A stretch of DNA of 64,000 nt, from assembly GCA_964529175.1 (NCBI GenBank), contig CAZGVO010000006.1, forward strand, positions 192,907 to 256,906. Reading direction: 5' to 3'. The stretch comes from JAAFJM01 sp964529175. GTDB lineage: Bacteria; Bacteroidota; Bacteroidia; UKL13-3. The notes below the pieces were generated by a model, which did not search any database, was not told the DNA's origin, and saw nothing but the letters and a program-made list of their open reading frames with translations. Each line of letters begins with the position of its first letter. Positions within the stretch are counted from its first letter, which is position 1. Shown here in pieces: positions 27,434 to 34,150 of the stretch. The position numbers were made by a program, and so were the translations under genes.

Positions 27434-27460
27434 AAAAAGCGGCTTATAAACCGCTTTTTA
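27434..27460 (+). terminator. Intrinsic terminator after the beta-helix repeat gene (first of two)
   Basis: AAAAAGCGG / CCGCTTTTT stem with the loop CTTATAAA, 17 bases after the stop codon; the flanking T run is inside the stem. Confidence 0.75.
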
Positions 27461-27479
27461 TAATTTGTTTAAGATTTGT

Positions 27480-27508
27480 AAAGCACCGCTTTGGCGGTGC
27501 TTTTTTTG
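27480..27508 (+). terminator. Second intrinsic terminator in tandem
   Basis: AAAGCACCGC, a TTTG-containing tight loop, GCGGTGCTTT, then a T run. It insulates prmA from the highly expressed-looking upstream gene. Confidence 0.75.
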
Positions 27509-27535
27509 TTTGCTAAGTTTTTCAATAACATACAA

Positions 27536-27543
27536 TATATTTG
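27536..27543 (+). promoter_or_regulatory. -7 element for prmA
   Basis: TATATTTG is a perfect match to TAnnTTTG and lies 18 bases before the ATG. No good -33 TTTG is found at 17-20 bases (the nearest is 23 away), so the promoter may be weak. Confidence 0.35.
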
Positions 27544-27561
27544 CCACCTTAATTTTTTATT

Positions 27562-28398
27562 ATGACTAACTACAAAGTTTTCCAAATTAATTGCGGTGCC
27601 GATTTAACTGATATTTTAATAGCTGAATTAGCCGAAATTGGCTTTGAAGGATTTTTGGAAAATGAAACTGGTTTTGAAGCCTATTTATTAGAAAGTGAAT
27701 ACAATGAAAATTTATTCAAAGAAACTATAAGTAATTATGGTTTAGCCCAAAATCAAATAATTGAAAACACCATTCCTCAACAAAATTGGAATGCACAATG
27801 GGAAAGTAGTTTTGAGCCTGTTATAGTTAGCAATCAATTAATTATAAAAGCACCTTTCCATCAAATTGAACAAAAATATCCTTACGAAATAATTATTCAA
27901 CCTAAAACTTCGTTTGGAACTGGCCACCACGAAACCACGCAAAGCATCATGGAGTTAATGCTTAAAATGGATTTTAAAAACAAAACCGTTTTTGATTATG
28001 GTTGTGGCACAGGTGTTTTGGCTATATTAGCTTCGCAATTAGGCGCTACCAGTATTTTTGCTAACGATATTGACGATTGGGCTTTTGAAAATGTAGGTGA
28101 AAATGCTGCTATGAATAGCATAACCAATATTGATTACCAAAAAGGCGATTTAAGCATTGTTCCCAATACTGAATACGATATTATTTTAGCCAATATCAAT
28201 AAAAATATTTTACTGAAAAGTTTTGAGCAATTAAGCAAACATGTTAAAGCAAACGGAATAGTTTTAATAAGCGGTTTTTATGAATCTGATTTAGCCGATT
28301 TATTGGACTGCTGCCAAGCTTTTGGCTTACAATTACAACAAAAAGTAGTTACCAATAATTGGTGTGCTGCGGTGTTGGTTATGGCTTCTGGCCGCTAG
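27562..28398 (+). CDS. prmA: Ribosomal protein L11 methyltransferase
   Basis: A 278-residue protein, somewhat shorter than the ~293 of E. coli PrmA, as is usual in this phylum. The N-terminal domain that binds L11 is reduced. The segment PKTSFGTGHHETTQ is the PrmA signature before the methyltransferase core. The SAM-binding loop VFDYGCGTGVLAILA lies at ~142-156, followed by acidic FANDID. The catalytic-region motif reads ILANINKNIL, with NIN at the usual N-I-x position. It methylates lysines and the N-terminus of L11. The reading frame ends in ASGR just before repeat-rich intergenic DNA. The last ~4 residues may come from that repeat sequence. Confidence 0.92.
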   Translation: MTNYKVFQINCGADLTDILIAELAEIGFEGFLENETGFEAYLLESEYNENLFKETISNYGLAQNQIIENTIPQQNWNAQWESSFEPVIVSNQLIIKAPFHQIEQKYPYEIIIQPKTSFGTGHHETTQSIMELMLKMDFKNKTVFDYGCGTGVLAILASQLGATSIFANDIDDWAFENVGENAAMNSITNIDYQKGDLSIVPNTEYDIILANINKNILLKSFEQLSKHVKANGIVLISGFYESDLADLLDCCQAFGLQLQQKVVTNNWCAAVLVMASGR

Positions 28399-28439
28399 CT
28401 TCTAGCACCTGGCCGCTGGCTGAAATAGACGATAGACCA

Positions 28440-28537
28440 TAGAAGTTGATGCTGAGCGAAAAGTGGTCGCTGAGCGGAGCCGAAGCGCTGTTGTTGCTGT
28501 TTTTAACTTTGTCAAAGATCTAAACTTTGACAAAGTT
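28440..28537. repeat. Repeat-rich intergenic DNA with a 13-bp perfect inverted repeat
   Basis: GCTGAGCG appears twice near 28451-28480 within GCTGAGCGGAGCCGAAGCG, a type of short dispersed repeat seen in many Bacteroidota. At 28505-28517 and 28525-28537 the arms AACTTTGTCAAAG and CTTTGACAAAGTT pair perfectly around ATCTAAA. There is no T tail, so it is a poor terminator. The rest of 28399-28700 has no gene. Confidence 0.6.
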
Positions 28538-28700
28538 TCCGCGCACCTTTAGTTACAGGATTGGTTAACAATTAAATGTTTTGGAATCCATTATGATAAA
28601 AAATAATTTTTTATTATTGGTACATAAGGCTACAACCAATTTATAGGTATTATTTATTTTTGTTTTGCCGTGAGTATATCACAAAAAGAAGATTTGAAGA

Positions 28701-29516
28701 ATGAAAACATATTTATTTGCTTGGAATCCTGAAAAATGGAATTGGACAACTCTTGAAGAAAATATTGAAGAGCTTCAACAAACAGGAAGAGTTACACAAA
28801 TGTGGAGCTGTGCCAGCCATAAATCAATTAAAGTAGGAGACAGAGCTTTTTTAATAAAACTAGGAAAAGGAAATCGAGGAATAATAGGTGCTGGATTTGT
28901 TGCAACACAACCATTTCTTGCAAAACATTGGAGTGGTTCAGAAAAAATGGTTCCTAGGATTAATATTGACTTTGAAGCTTTATTGAATCCAAACAAAGAA
29001 CCAATATTATCAATAAATTTATTAAATCAAGGGAAATTAATTAATCAACATTGGTCAACTCAATCTTCTGGCATTTCAATAAAAAGCGAACTTAGCGAGG
29101 AACTAGAATCTGTTTGGTTTGATTTTTTAACAACACAGAATGTTAGATTTAATCCTTTTTCAAGTTCTAATGATGAAAATCAAAAGACTTACACAGAAGG
29201 GACACCAAATCAAGTTCGCATTACCAAATATGAAAGAAACCCTTACGCAAGAGCAAAATGTATTGAACATTTTGGGTTGTCATGTGCCATTTGTGAACTG
29301 AATTTCGAAAATGCTTATGGTGCAATTGGAAAAGATTTTATTCACGTCCATCATATTCGTCAAATATCTGATGTTGGTAAGTCATATCAAGTAAATCCAA
29401 TAAAAGATTTAATACCTGTTTGTCCAAATTGCCATGCCATGATACATATGAGGAAAAATCCTTACAGTATTGAAGAAATAAAAGAAATTTACACAAAAAA
29501 CAATTTTAAGCGTTGA
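28701..29516 (+). CDS. EVE/PUA-like-HNH endonuclease, putative modification-dependent restriction enzyme
   Basis: A 271-residue protein. Residues ~1-135 resemble an EVE/PUA-like domain (YLFAWNPEKWNW, SIKVGDRAFLIKLGKGNRGIIGAGFV), a fold that flips and reads modified bases. The C-terminal ~85 residues are an HNH nuclease with a zinc frame: CAIC (195-198), core HVHH (215-218), the Asn near NPIKDLIP, CPNCH (241-245) and His249. EVE/SRA-HNH fusions of this kind are type IV enzymes that cut DNA containing modified cytosine. No methyltransferase is adjacent. It stands alone between prmA and the rluD-like gene, bordered on both sides by repeat-rich DNA, suggesting gain by transfer. Cytosine-modification specificity is inferred from the family. 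Confidence 0.85.
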   Translation: MKTYLFAWNPEKWNWTTLEENIEELQQTGRVTQMWSCASHKSIKVGDRAFLIKLGKGNRGIIGAGFVATQPFLAKHWSGSEKMVPRINIDFEALLNPNKEPILSINLLNQGKLINQHWSTQSSGISIKSELSEELESVWFDFLTTQNVRFNPFSSSNDENQKTYTEGTPNQVRITKYERNPYARAKCIEHFGLSCAICELNFENAYGAIGKDFIHVHHIRQISDVGKSYQVNPIKDLIPVCPNCHAMIHMRKNPYSIEEIKEIYTKNNFKR

Positions 29517-29569
29517 CAATCGTTTAATTATTTTGGTTTATTGGAGTTAATTTTTTATCATATTACATT

Positions 29570-29632
29570 TCCCATCAACCCACCACCCCAGAAACCCTAT
29601 CAACTGACAACCATCAACTATCAACTAAAAGC
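29570..29632. repeat. Short imperfect direct repeats (ATCAACT family)
   Basis: In 29574-29626 the units CATCAAC, TATCAACTGACAACC and ATCAACTATCAACT recur in close succession. This closes the EVE-HNH stretch just before the pseudouridine synthase promoter. Such units are common between genes of this phylum; no function is claimed. Confidence 0.5.
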
Positions 29633-29646
29633 CTTACCTTTGCAAA

Positions 29647-30699
29647 ATGTATTTAAAGCCGCTTTTAGAAGACGACAATAACGAAGAACAAGAACTATAC
29701 GAACATCACCGAGTAGAAGTAGAAAAAGGCCAAGCTATGCTTCGAATTGATAAATATTTAATGATTCGTATAGCCAATGCTACGCGCTCCAAATTGCAGC
29801 AAGCCTGCGAGTTAGGCTGTGTTTTGGTAAACGAAAAACCAGTAAAATCAAATTATAAAGTAAAACCTTTTGATGTAATTAGCATTGTTTTACCTAATCC
29901 TCCGGCTAATACCGAAATTGTTGCAGAAAATATTCCATTAAATATTATTTACGAAGATGATTCGTTATTAATAGTAAACAAACCTACTAACATGGTGGTT
30001 CATCCTGGTTATAATAACACAACTGGTACTTTGGTAAATGCTTTGGCTTGGCATTTTCAAGATTTGCCGTTTGCTAAGGAAAATAATGTAAGACCAGGTT
30101 TGGTGCATAGAATTGATAAAAACACTACCGGTTTATTGGTGGTGGCTAAAACCGAACATGCCATGACCCATTTGGCCAAACAGTTTTACGAACACAGCAT
30201 TGATAGAAGTTATAATGCCATAGCTTGGGGCGAAATGCCCGAACCTGAAGGAACCATAACTGGGTATATTGGCCGCAGTAACCACGACAGAAAAATTTTC
30301 CAACTTTATAATGAAGAAGAAAAAGGAAAATGGAGTGTTACACATTACAAAGTGTTAGAAAATTTAACTTATGTAAGTTTAATTGAGTTAAAGTTGGAAA
30401 CAGGCAGAACGCATCAAATTAGGGTTCATGCCAAAAGCATTGGGCATCCATTATTTGGCGATACAACTTATGGTGGCGATAGAATTTTAAAAGGAACAAC
30501 ATTTACCAAATACAAGCAATTTGTAGATAATTGTTTTGAAATATTGCCTCGCCAGGCTTTGCACGCACGTTCATTAGGATTTACCCATCCTGTAACCAAT
30601 GAGCGCATGTTTTTTGAAAGTCCTTTGCCTGACGATTTTGTGAAAGTATTAGATAAATGGAAAAATTACGCCCATTTTAAACCAATGGAGGAGGAATAA
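29647..30699 (+). CDS. rluD: RluD-like 23S rRNA pseudouridine synthase
   Basis: A 350-residue RluA-family enzyme. An S4 RNA-binding domain covers ~32-95 (RIDKYLMIRIANATRSKLQQ, VLVNEKPVKSNYKV). The catalytic domain follows with NKPTNMVVHPG and the signature HRIDKNTTGLLVVAK (154-168), whose Asp157 is the expected nucleophile; further motifs are RTHQIRVHAKSIGHPLFGD. The S4 domain and length fit RluD (positions 1911/1915/1917 in E. coli numbering) better than RluA. It carries a ~25-residue acidic N-terminal extension. Only 4 bases separate the -7-like element TACCTTTG (29635-29642) from its ATG, so the message may be leaderless. The transglycosylase gene follows 2 bases later. Confidence 0.9.
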   Translation: MYLKPLLEDDNNEEQELYEHHRVEVEKGQAMLRIDKYLMIRIANATRSKLQQACELGCVLVNEKPVKSNYKVKPFDVISIVLPNPPANTEIVAENIPLNIIYEDDSLLIVNKPTNMVVHPGYNNTTGTLVNALAWHFQDLPFAKENNVRPGLVHRIDKNTTGLLVVAKTEHAMTHLAKQFYEHSIDRSYNAIAWGEMPEPEGTITGYIGRSNHDRKIFQLYNEEEKGKWSVTHYKVLENLTYVSLIELKLETGRTHQIRVHAKSIGHPLFGDTTYGGDRILKGTTFTKYKQFVDNCFEILPRQALHARSLGFTHPVTNERMFFESPLPDDFVKVLDKWKNYAHFKPMEEE

Positions 30700-30701
30700 A
30701 T

Positions 30702-31613
30702 ATGAAATTTTGGAATAAAAATACGGTTATCATTCTGTTAGTTGGTATCATTTGTTTTGGTAGCGGATTATTTATAAAAGGCAGTTTACGTTATGATGAT
30801 AAGCAGCAGCAGTTAATTGAGCAAAACATCAGAAGTTATTCATTGCCAATTCCTGAAAGTGTAACATTTGCTGGGCAAAAAATCAGCTTAAAGGAGTTTG
30901 ATGTGCGCGAAAGATTTGACAGAGAATTGCTTACCAACGTGTATTGGCAATCGCAAACCATTTTGTTATTGAAGCGTGCAAACCGTTTTTTTCCAACCAT
31001 TGAGCGCATTTTAAAAGAACAAAGTATGCCCGATGATTTAAAATACGTAGCATTAATTGAAAGTGGCTTGTTAAATGTTAATTCTCCTGTTGGTGCTTCT
31101 GGTTTTTGGCAGTTTATGGATAAAACAGGCAAACAGTATGGCCTAACTATCAATACCGAAGTTGATGAGCGCTATCACCTTGAAAAAGCTACTTATGCGG
31201 CTTGTAAGTACTTTAAAGAATCGTATGCAGTTTTTAACGATTGGGGTTTGGTGGCTGCCAGTTATAATATGGGAATTGAAGGTTTAAGGCGTCAGCTAAA
31301 AAACCAATCAGGTAGCAGTTATTATGATTTGTTTTTAAATACTGAAACATCGCGTTATGTGTTTAGAATTTTAGCCATGAAGGAAATAGCCGAAAAGCCA
31401 CAGCAATATGGCTTTTACATAGCTAAAAATCATTTATACGATCCAATTCCAACCATGAACTTATCGGTTAATTATTCCATTCCTGATTTGGCTGCTTGGG
31501 CTATTCAGTTTAAAACCAATTATAAAACGGTAAAATTATTAAACCCTTGGTTGCGTAGCAATATACTTACTTTAAAAGAAGGCGAAAGTGTAGAAATTAC
31601 CTTGAAGAAATAA
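30702..31613 (+). CDS. Membrane-anchored lytic transglycosylase (SLT domain)
   Basis: A 303-residue protein with an N-terminal hydrophobic anchor (TVIILLVGIICFGSGLFI, ~8-25). The SLT goose-lysozyme-like domain (~90-235) has the catalytic Glu120 in ALIESGL, then SPVGASGFWQFM, YGLTIN, and VAASYNMG. These are the classical motifs of MltD/Slt enzymes that cleave the MurNAc-GlcNAc bond and form 1,6-anhydro-MurNAc. The C-terminal ~45 residues (IPDLAAWAIQFKTNYKTVKLLNPWLRSN ... EGESVEI) resemble a single LysM-like region. The start is preceded by a purine-rich GGAGGAGG lying inside the last codons of the rluD-like gene (ending 10 bases upstream), an unusually strong Shine-Dalgarno for this phylum. 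The two genes are thus probably coupled. Confidence 0.9.
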   Translation: MKFWNKNTVIILLVGIICFGSGLFIKGSLRYDDKQQQLIEQNIRSYSLPIPESVTFAGQKISLKEFDVRERFDRELLTNVYWQSQTILLLKRANRFFPTIERILKEQSMPDDLKYVALIESGLLNVNSPVGASGFWQFMDKTGKQYGLTINTEVDERYHLEKATYAACKYFKESYAVFNDWGLVAASYNMGIEGLRRQLKNQSGSSYYDLFLNTETSRYVFRILAMKEIAEKPQQYGFYIAKNHLYDPIPTMNLSVNYSIPDLAAWAIQFKTNYKTVKLLNPWLRSNILTLKEGESVEITLKK

Positions 31614-31627
31614 GGGTTTTTGAGCTT

Positions 31628-32209
31628 CTATTTACAATTACATTTATTTGGATTGGTAAACTCTTTTAAGTCTATATTTAATCCATAAATTAAGTCAATC
31701 TGTTTTTTGTAATATGCCTTATTTCTCTTGTCAAAAAAGTAGGGAATAATTTGTGTGAGCCTATCAATTTCTTTTTTGTTTAGTATTACTCTAAATTGAT
31801 TTCTTTCTTCAAGGTATTTTGCTGATAAATAATTTGCAAAAACTTGTTGCTGCACATCCCAACTGGAAAGAATTAAATTTTTAATCAAAAATACTTTTAA
31901 ATATTCATTTGATAATGAGTCGTTAGTGTTTGATATGTAAAGGCTGATAAAGTAGTTAGTATTATCAATTGACTCAGAATTGACAAATACTGATTTGACA
32001 TTACTTCTCTTCCTATTATTGCATAATGAATCTGTTTTACCGCTAAAATGGGCAAAATCAATTATATAATCATTCAGAAATGTGATTTTCTGTTTTCTAG
32101 TAATTTTGGTACTTTTCCATTTATTAATTAAAGCAGTTTGCCCATTTAGATTCAAACAAATTAACAGACTGATTATAAATATTAGGGAGCTTAACTTATT
32201 TTTTCTCAA
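31628..32209 (-). CDS. Exported protein of unknown function
   Basis: I do not recognise a family. Read from the TTG at 32209 the product starts with a good signal peptide (MRKNKLSSLIFIISLLICLNLNGQ). The mature part (~170 residues) is helical with many charged residues, and has a cysteine pair close to the C-terminus (NKCNCK). An ATG at 32257 is also in frame, but it would overlap the upstream gene by 62 bases and put 16 polar residues before the signal peptide; TTG gives a 14-base overlap. The 3' end lies only 14 bases from the convergent transglycosylase gene. It is the last of three same-strand genes for exported proteins. Confidence 0.6.
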   Translation of the reverse strand: MRKNKLSSLIFIISLLICLNLNGQTALINKWKSTKITRKQKITFLNDYIIDFAHFSGKTDSLCNNRKRSNVKSVFVNSESIDNTNYFISLYISNTNDSLSNEYLKVFLIKNLILSSWDVQQQVFANYLSAKYLEERNQFRVILNKKEIDRLTQIIPYFFDKRNKAYYKKQIDLIYGLNIDLKEFTNPNKCNCK

Positions 32210-32594
32210 TTGTGCCAAAAATTGTTTTGTATTTTTTTTCAGTGCCATCGGGTTCAATTACGTAGGGTGTGCCAACCCCAAATAAAGGTTTTTCTATTGG
32301 AATTACTTTCACTATATCTAAACCTTTAAAAGTAGTATCAGTATTACATAACGAAAGTACTCGTATCGTATCACCATTTTTTAAATTTATTCCTAAACAA
32401 TTAGAGGCTTGAGCAAATCCTCCACATGGGAATGATGGAAAAAAGTAAATAATCTCCATTTCAAAAGTATCTTTCATTTCTACAAACTCAAAGTTATGTT
32501 GAAATGAAGTTACATTTTTTTTTTGGATACTACACGAAATAAAAAACAAGAGTAGGGCAAAACAATAATTTAATAAGTCAACTGTTTTTCTCAT
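32196..32594 (-). CDS. Small lipoprotein of unknown function
   Basis: A 132-residue lipoprotein (MRKTVDLLNYCFALLLFFISC, lipobox FISC). The mature chain is short and beta-rich with three further cysteines (FPCGGFAQASNCLGIN, SLCNTDTT), which could form disulphides in the periplasm. It shows no match to a family that I recognise. It ends in a lysine-rich tail within the start region of the following gene and begins 13 bases after the DUF4349 lipoprotein gene, so the three probably form one transcript. Confidence 0.65.
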   Translation of the reverse strand: MRKTVDLLNYCFALLLFFISCSIQKKNVTSFQHNFEFVEMKDTFEMEIIYFFPSFPCGGFAQASNCLGINLKNGDTIRVLSLCNTDTTFKGLDIVKVIPIEKPLFGVGTPYVIEPDGTEKKYKTIFGTIEKK

Positions 32595-32607
32595 GAATGG
32601 ATTCTAT

Positions 32608-33270
32608 TTACCTAATAAAAAGCCATGAAATACCTTTATATAAACCAACAAAAACATAACCCAAAATGCCCAATTTTTCTTTTTGTTCAAGGTTAATATT
32701 TATAGTTGAATACTCAGTTAAATGACTCATTCTATTTAGTTTGCCCTCTAAAGCATCTATTTCGCCATTTAATCGTTCCAATTCTTTTTCAACTTTTAAA
32801 GTAGTTTCTACATTTTCGGCTTTTTGTAGTAATTCCAAATATCGTTGACGAGATTTTTTTGCATTATCTAAACGGATTTCATAGTCGAAATATTCGTCAG
32901 TTACATCTCTTCCATAAATTGTCTTAGATTCTATTTTGCCAGCTTTATTCAGTTCATTCACAGCATTGTTTAACAAAGAGGATTTTACCCTAATTTCAGT
33001 TCTTTTATTACCAATTACAATTACATAGCCTTCATAAGCTTTTGATAAATTGGTTAAAAAAGCATTTGCACTATCAATATTTTTAACGGTTAAATTTACA
33101 GTAGCGTTGTATATAATCATACGCTCTTTTTCACTCAAACTATTAGTTCCTTGTAAACGTAATCGTTGGTAAGCAGCGCTTTCGTAAGATGTTTTATTAT
33201 AGCTTGTTGCGCAGCTAGTAATTATAAAAACAGCAAGAAAAATGAAGAATAGTAAATGTTTGAATTTCAT
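32608..33270 (-). CDS. DUF4349-type lipoprotein with coiled coil
   Basis: A 220-residue lipoprotein (FIITSC lipobox, Cys ~20). The pattern fits DUF4349: an opening strand MIIYNATVNLTVKNIDSANAFL, GYVIVIGNKRTEIRVKSSLLNNAVNEL, then GRDVTDEYFDYEIRLDNAKKSRQRYLELL. A long coiled coil follows (VETTLKVEKELERLNGEIDALEGKLNRM), then LTEYSTININLEQKE and a final hydrophobic segment (ILGYVFVGLYKGISWLF) that is probably a membrane helix. Family members have a periplasmic domain held to the inner membrane; their role is not established as far as I know. It is the first of the three-gene group 33270-31628. Confidence 0.8.
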   Translation of the reverse strand: MKFKHLLFFIFLAVFIITSCATSYNKTSYESAAYQRLRLQGTNSLSEKERMIIYNATVNLTVKNIDSANAFLTNLSKAYEGYVIVIGNKRTEIRVKSSLLNNAVNELNKAGKIESKTIYGRDVTDEYFDYEIRLDNAKKSRQRYLELLQKAENVETTLKVEKELERLNGEIDALEGKLNRMSHLTEYSTININLEQKEKLGILGYVFVGLYKGISWLFIR

Positions 33271-33340
33271 GTCTATTTAATTTAATGGTCAACAATAAAT
33301 AAACCAAACGGAAATTTCAAGTATAAAGTATAAGCCTAAT

Positions 33341-33377
33341 AAAAAAGCCCTACTAAAATTATTTAGCAGGGCTTTTA
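33341..33377 (-). terminator. Intrinsic terminator behind the Crp/Fnr gene
   Basis: AAAAGCCCTACTAAA pairs with TTAGCAGGGCTTTT across the loop ATTAT, with one bulge; on the minus strand it lies 6 bases behind the stop codon at 33383. Confidence 0.75.
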
Positions 33378-33382
33378 AGTTT

Positions 33383-34093
33383 TTATACTGTGGCGTGCGA
33401 TATGCGTTCTAACGCACCTTTATTTAAAATTTTTATTCGCTTACCTTCAAAATCAATGTATTTGTCGGTTTTAAATTCCGAAAGTAATCTAATTAAAGTT
33501 TCGGTTGCAGTTCCAACTATGTTAGCTAAGTCTTCACGTGGTAAACTTATTGGAATAACTGGTTCTTCTTCTACCGATTTTTGAGCAAAGGTTTGGTGCA
33601 AATATAAAATGGTTTCAGCCACTCTTTCTCTCACACTTTTTTGAGCTAAACTTTGTACTTTTTCGTTGTTTAAACCCATATCGTGGCATAATGCTTTAAA
33701 CATTTGTTTGTTTATTTCTGCATTGCTTTGCAATAAGTCTAAAAACACTTGGCGAGGTATAAAACAAGCCGTTACATCTTCAATACAAGTAGCAGTAGCT
33801 GTTAAAGGCTCTTCGGCTATAACAGCTCTGTAACCTAAAAACTCACCTTCTTTGGCAAAACGAAGAATTTGCTCTTTACCAAAATTATTACTTCGGGTTA
33901 GTTTAACTATTCCTTTGGTAATACAATAAATTCCAAGTGGCAAATTATCTTCATAAAAAATGGATTGACCTTTTTTGTAATAACCACATGATTTTGCAGT
34001 AGAAACGGCAAGTGTTTCTTCTGGGGTACAGTATTTCATAAATGAAATGGCTTTTGAGTCGCACATTTCGCATTCAAGTTTTACTTTTTGCAT
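33383..34093 (-). CDS. Crp/Fnr-family transcriptional regulator with N-terminal cysteines
   Basis: A 236-residue Crp/Fnr protein. The cyclic-nucleotide-binding-like barrel spans ~30-145 (GQSIFYEDNLPLGIYCITKGIVKL, RFAKEGEFLGYRA). A long dimer helix and a winged helix follow, with recognition helix SLPREDLANIVGTATETLIRLLSEF. The cAMP-binding signature is not intact. Cysteines sit at 8, 11, 22 and 36 plus 57, 103 and 110; the CEMCDS pair near the N-terminus recalls the Fe-S cysteines of FNR, though the spacing differs. It may sense oxygen, NO or redox state. A promoter overlaps the 3' end of the M61 gene, so it has its own transcript. Confidence 0.88.
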   Translation of the reverse strand: MQKVKLECEMCDSKAISFMKYCTPEETLAVSTAKSCGYYKKGQSIFYEDNLPLGIYCITKGIVKLTRSNNFGKEQILRFAKEGEFLGYRAVIAEEPLTATATCIEDVTACFIPRQVFLDLLQSNAEINKQMFKALCHDMGLNNEKVQSLAQKSVRERVAETILYLHQTFAQKSVEEEPVIPISLPREDLANIVGTATETLIRLLSEFKTDKYIDFEGKRIKILNKGALERISHATV

Positions 34094-34121
34094 AGTAAAA
34101 AGATTGGTTTAAACGATGTTT

Positions 34122-34150
34122 CAAATATATAATCCTATCTGTTAACCAAA
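34122..34150 (-). promoter_or_regulatory. Promoter for the Crp/Fnr-family gene
   Basis: TTTG (34147-34150), 17 bases, TATATTTG (34122-34129) on the minus strand; the upstream part overlaps the last codons of the M61 gene. The ATG lies 28 bases downstream. Confidence 0.5.

Noticed and set aside
28451..28537. CRISPR-like repeats near prmA
   Set aside because: The units are short, irregular and few, with no regular spacers or neighbouring cas genes.
28701..29516. Part of a complete restriction-modification system
   Set aside because: No methyltransferase or specificity gene is present nearby; the EVE-HNH architecture fits a stand-alone type IV enzyme.
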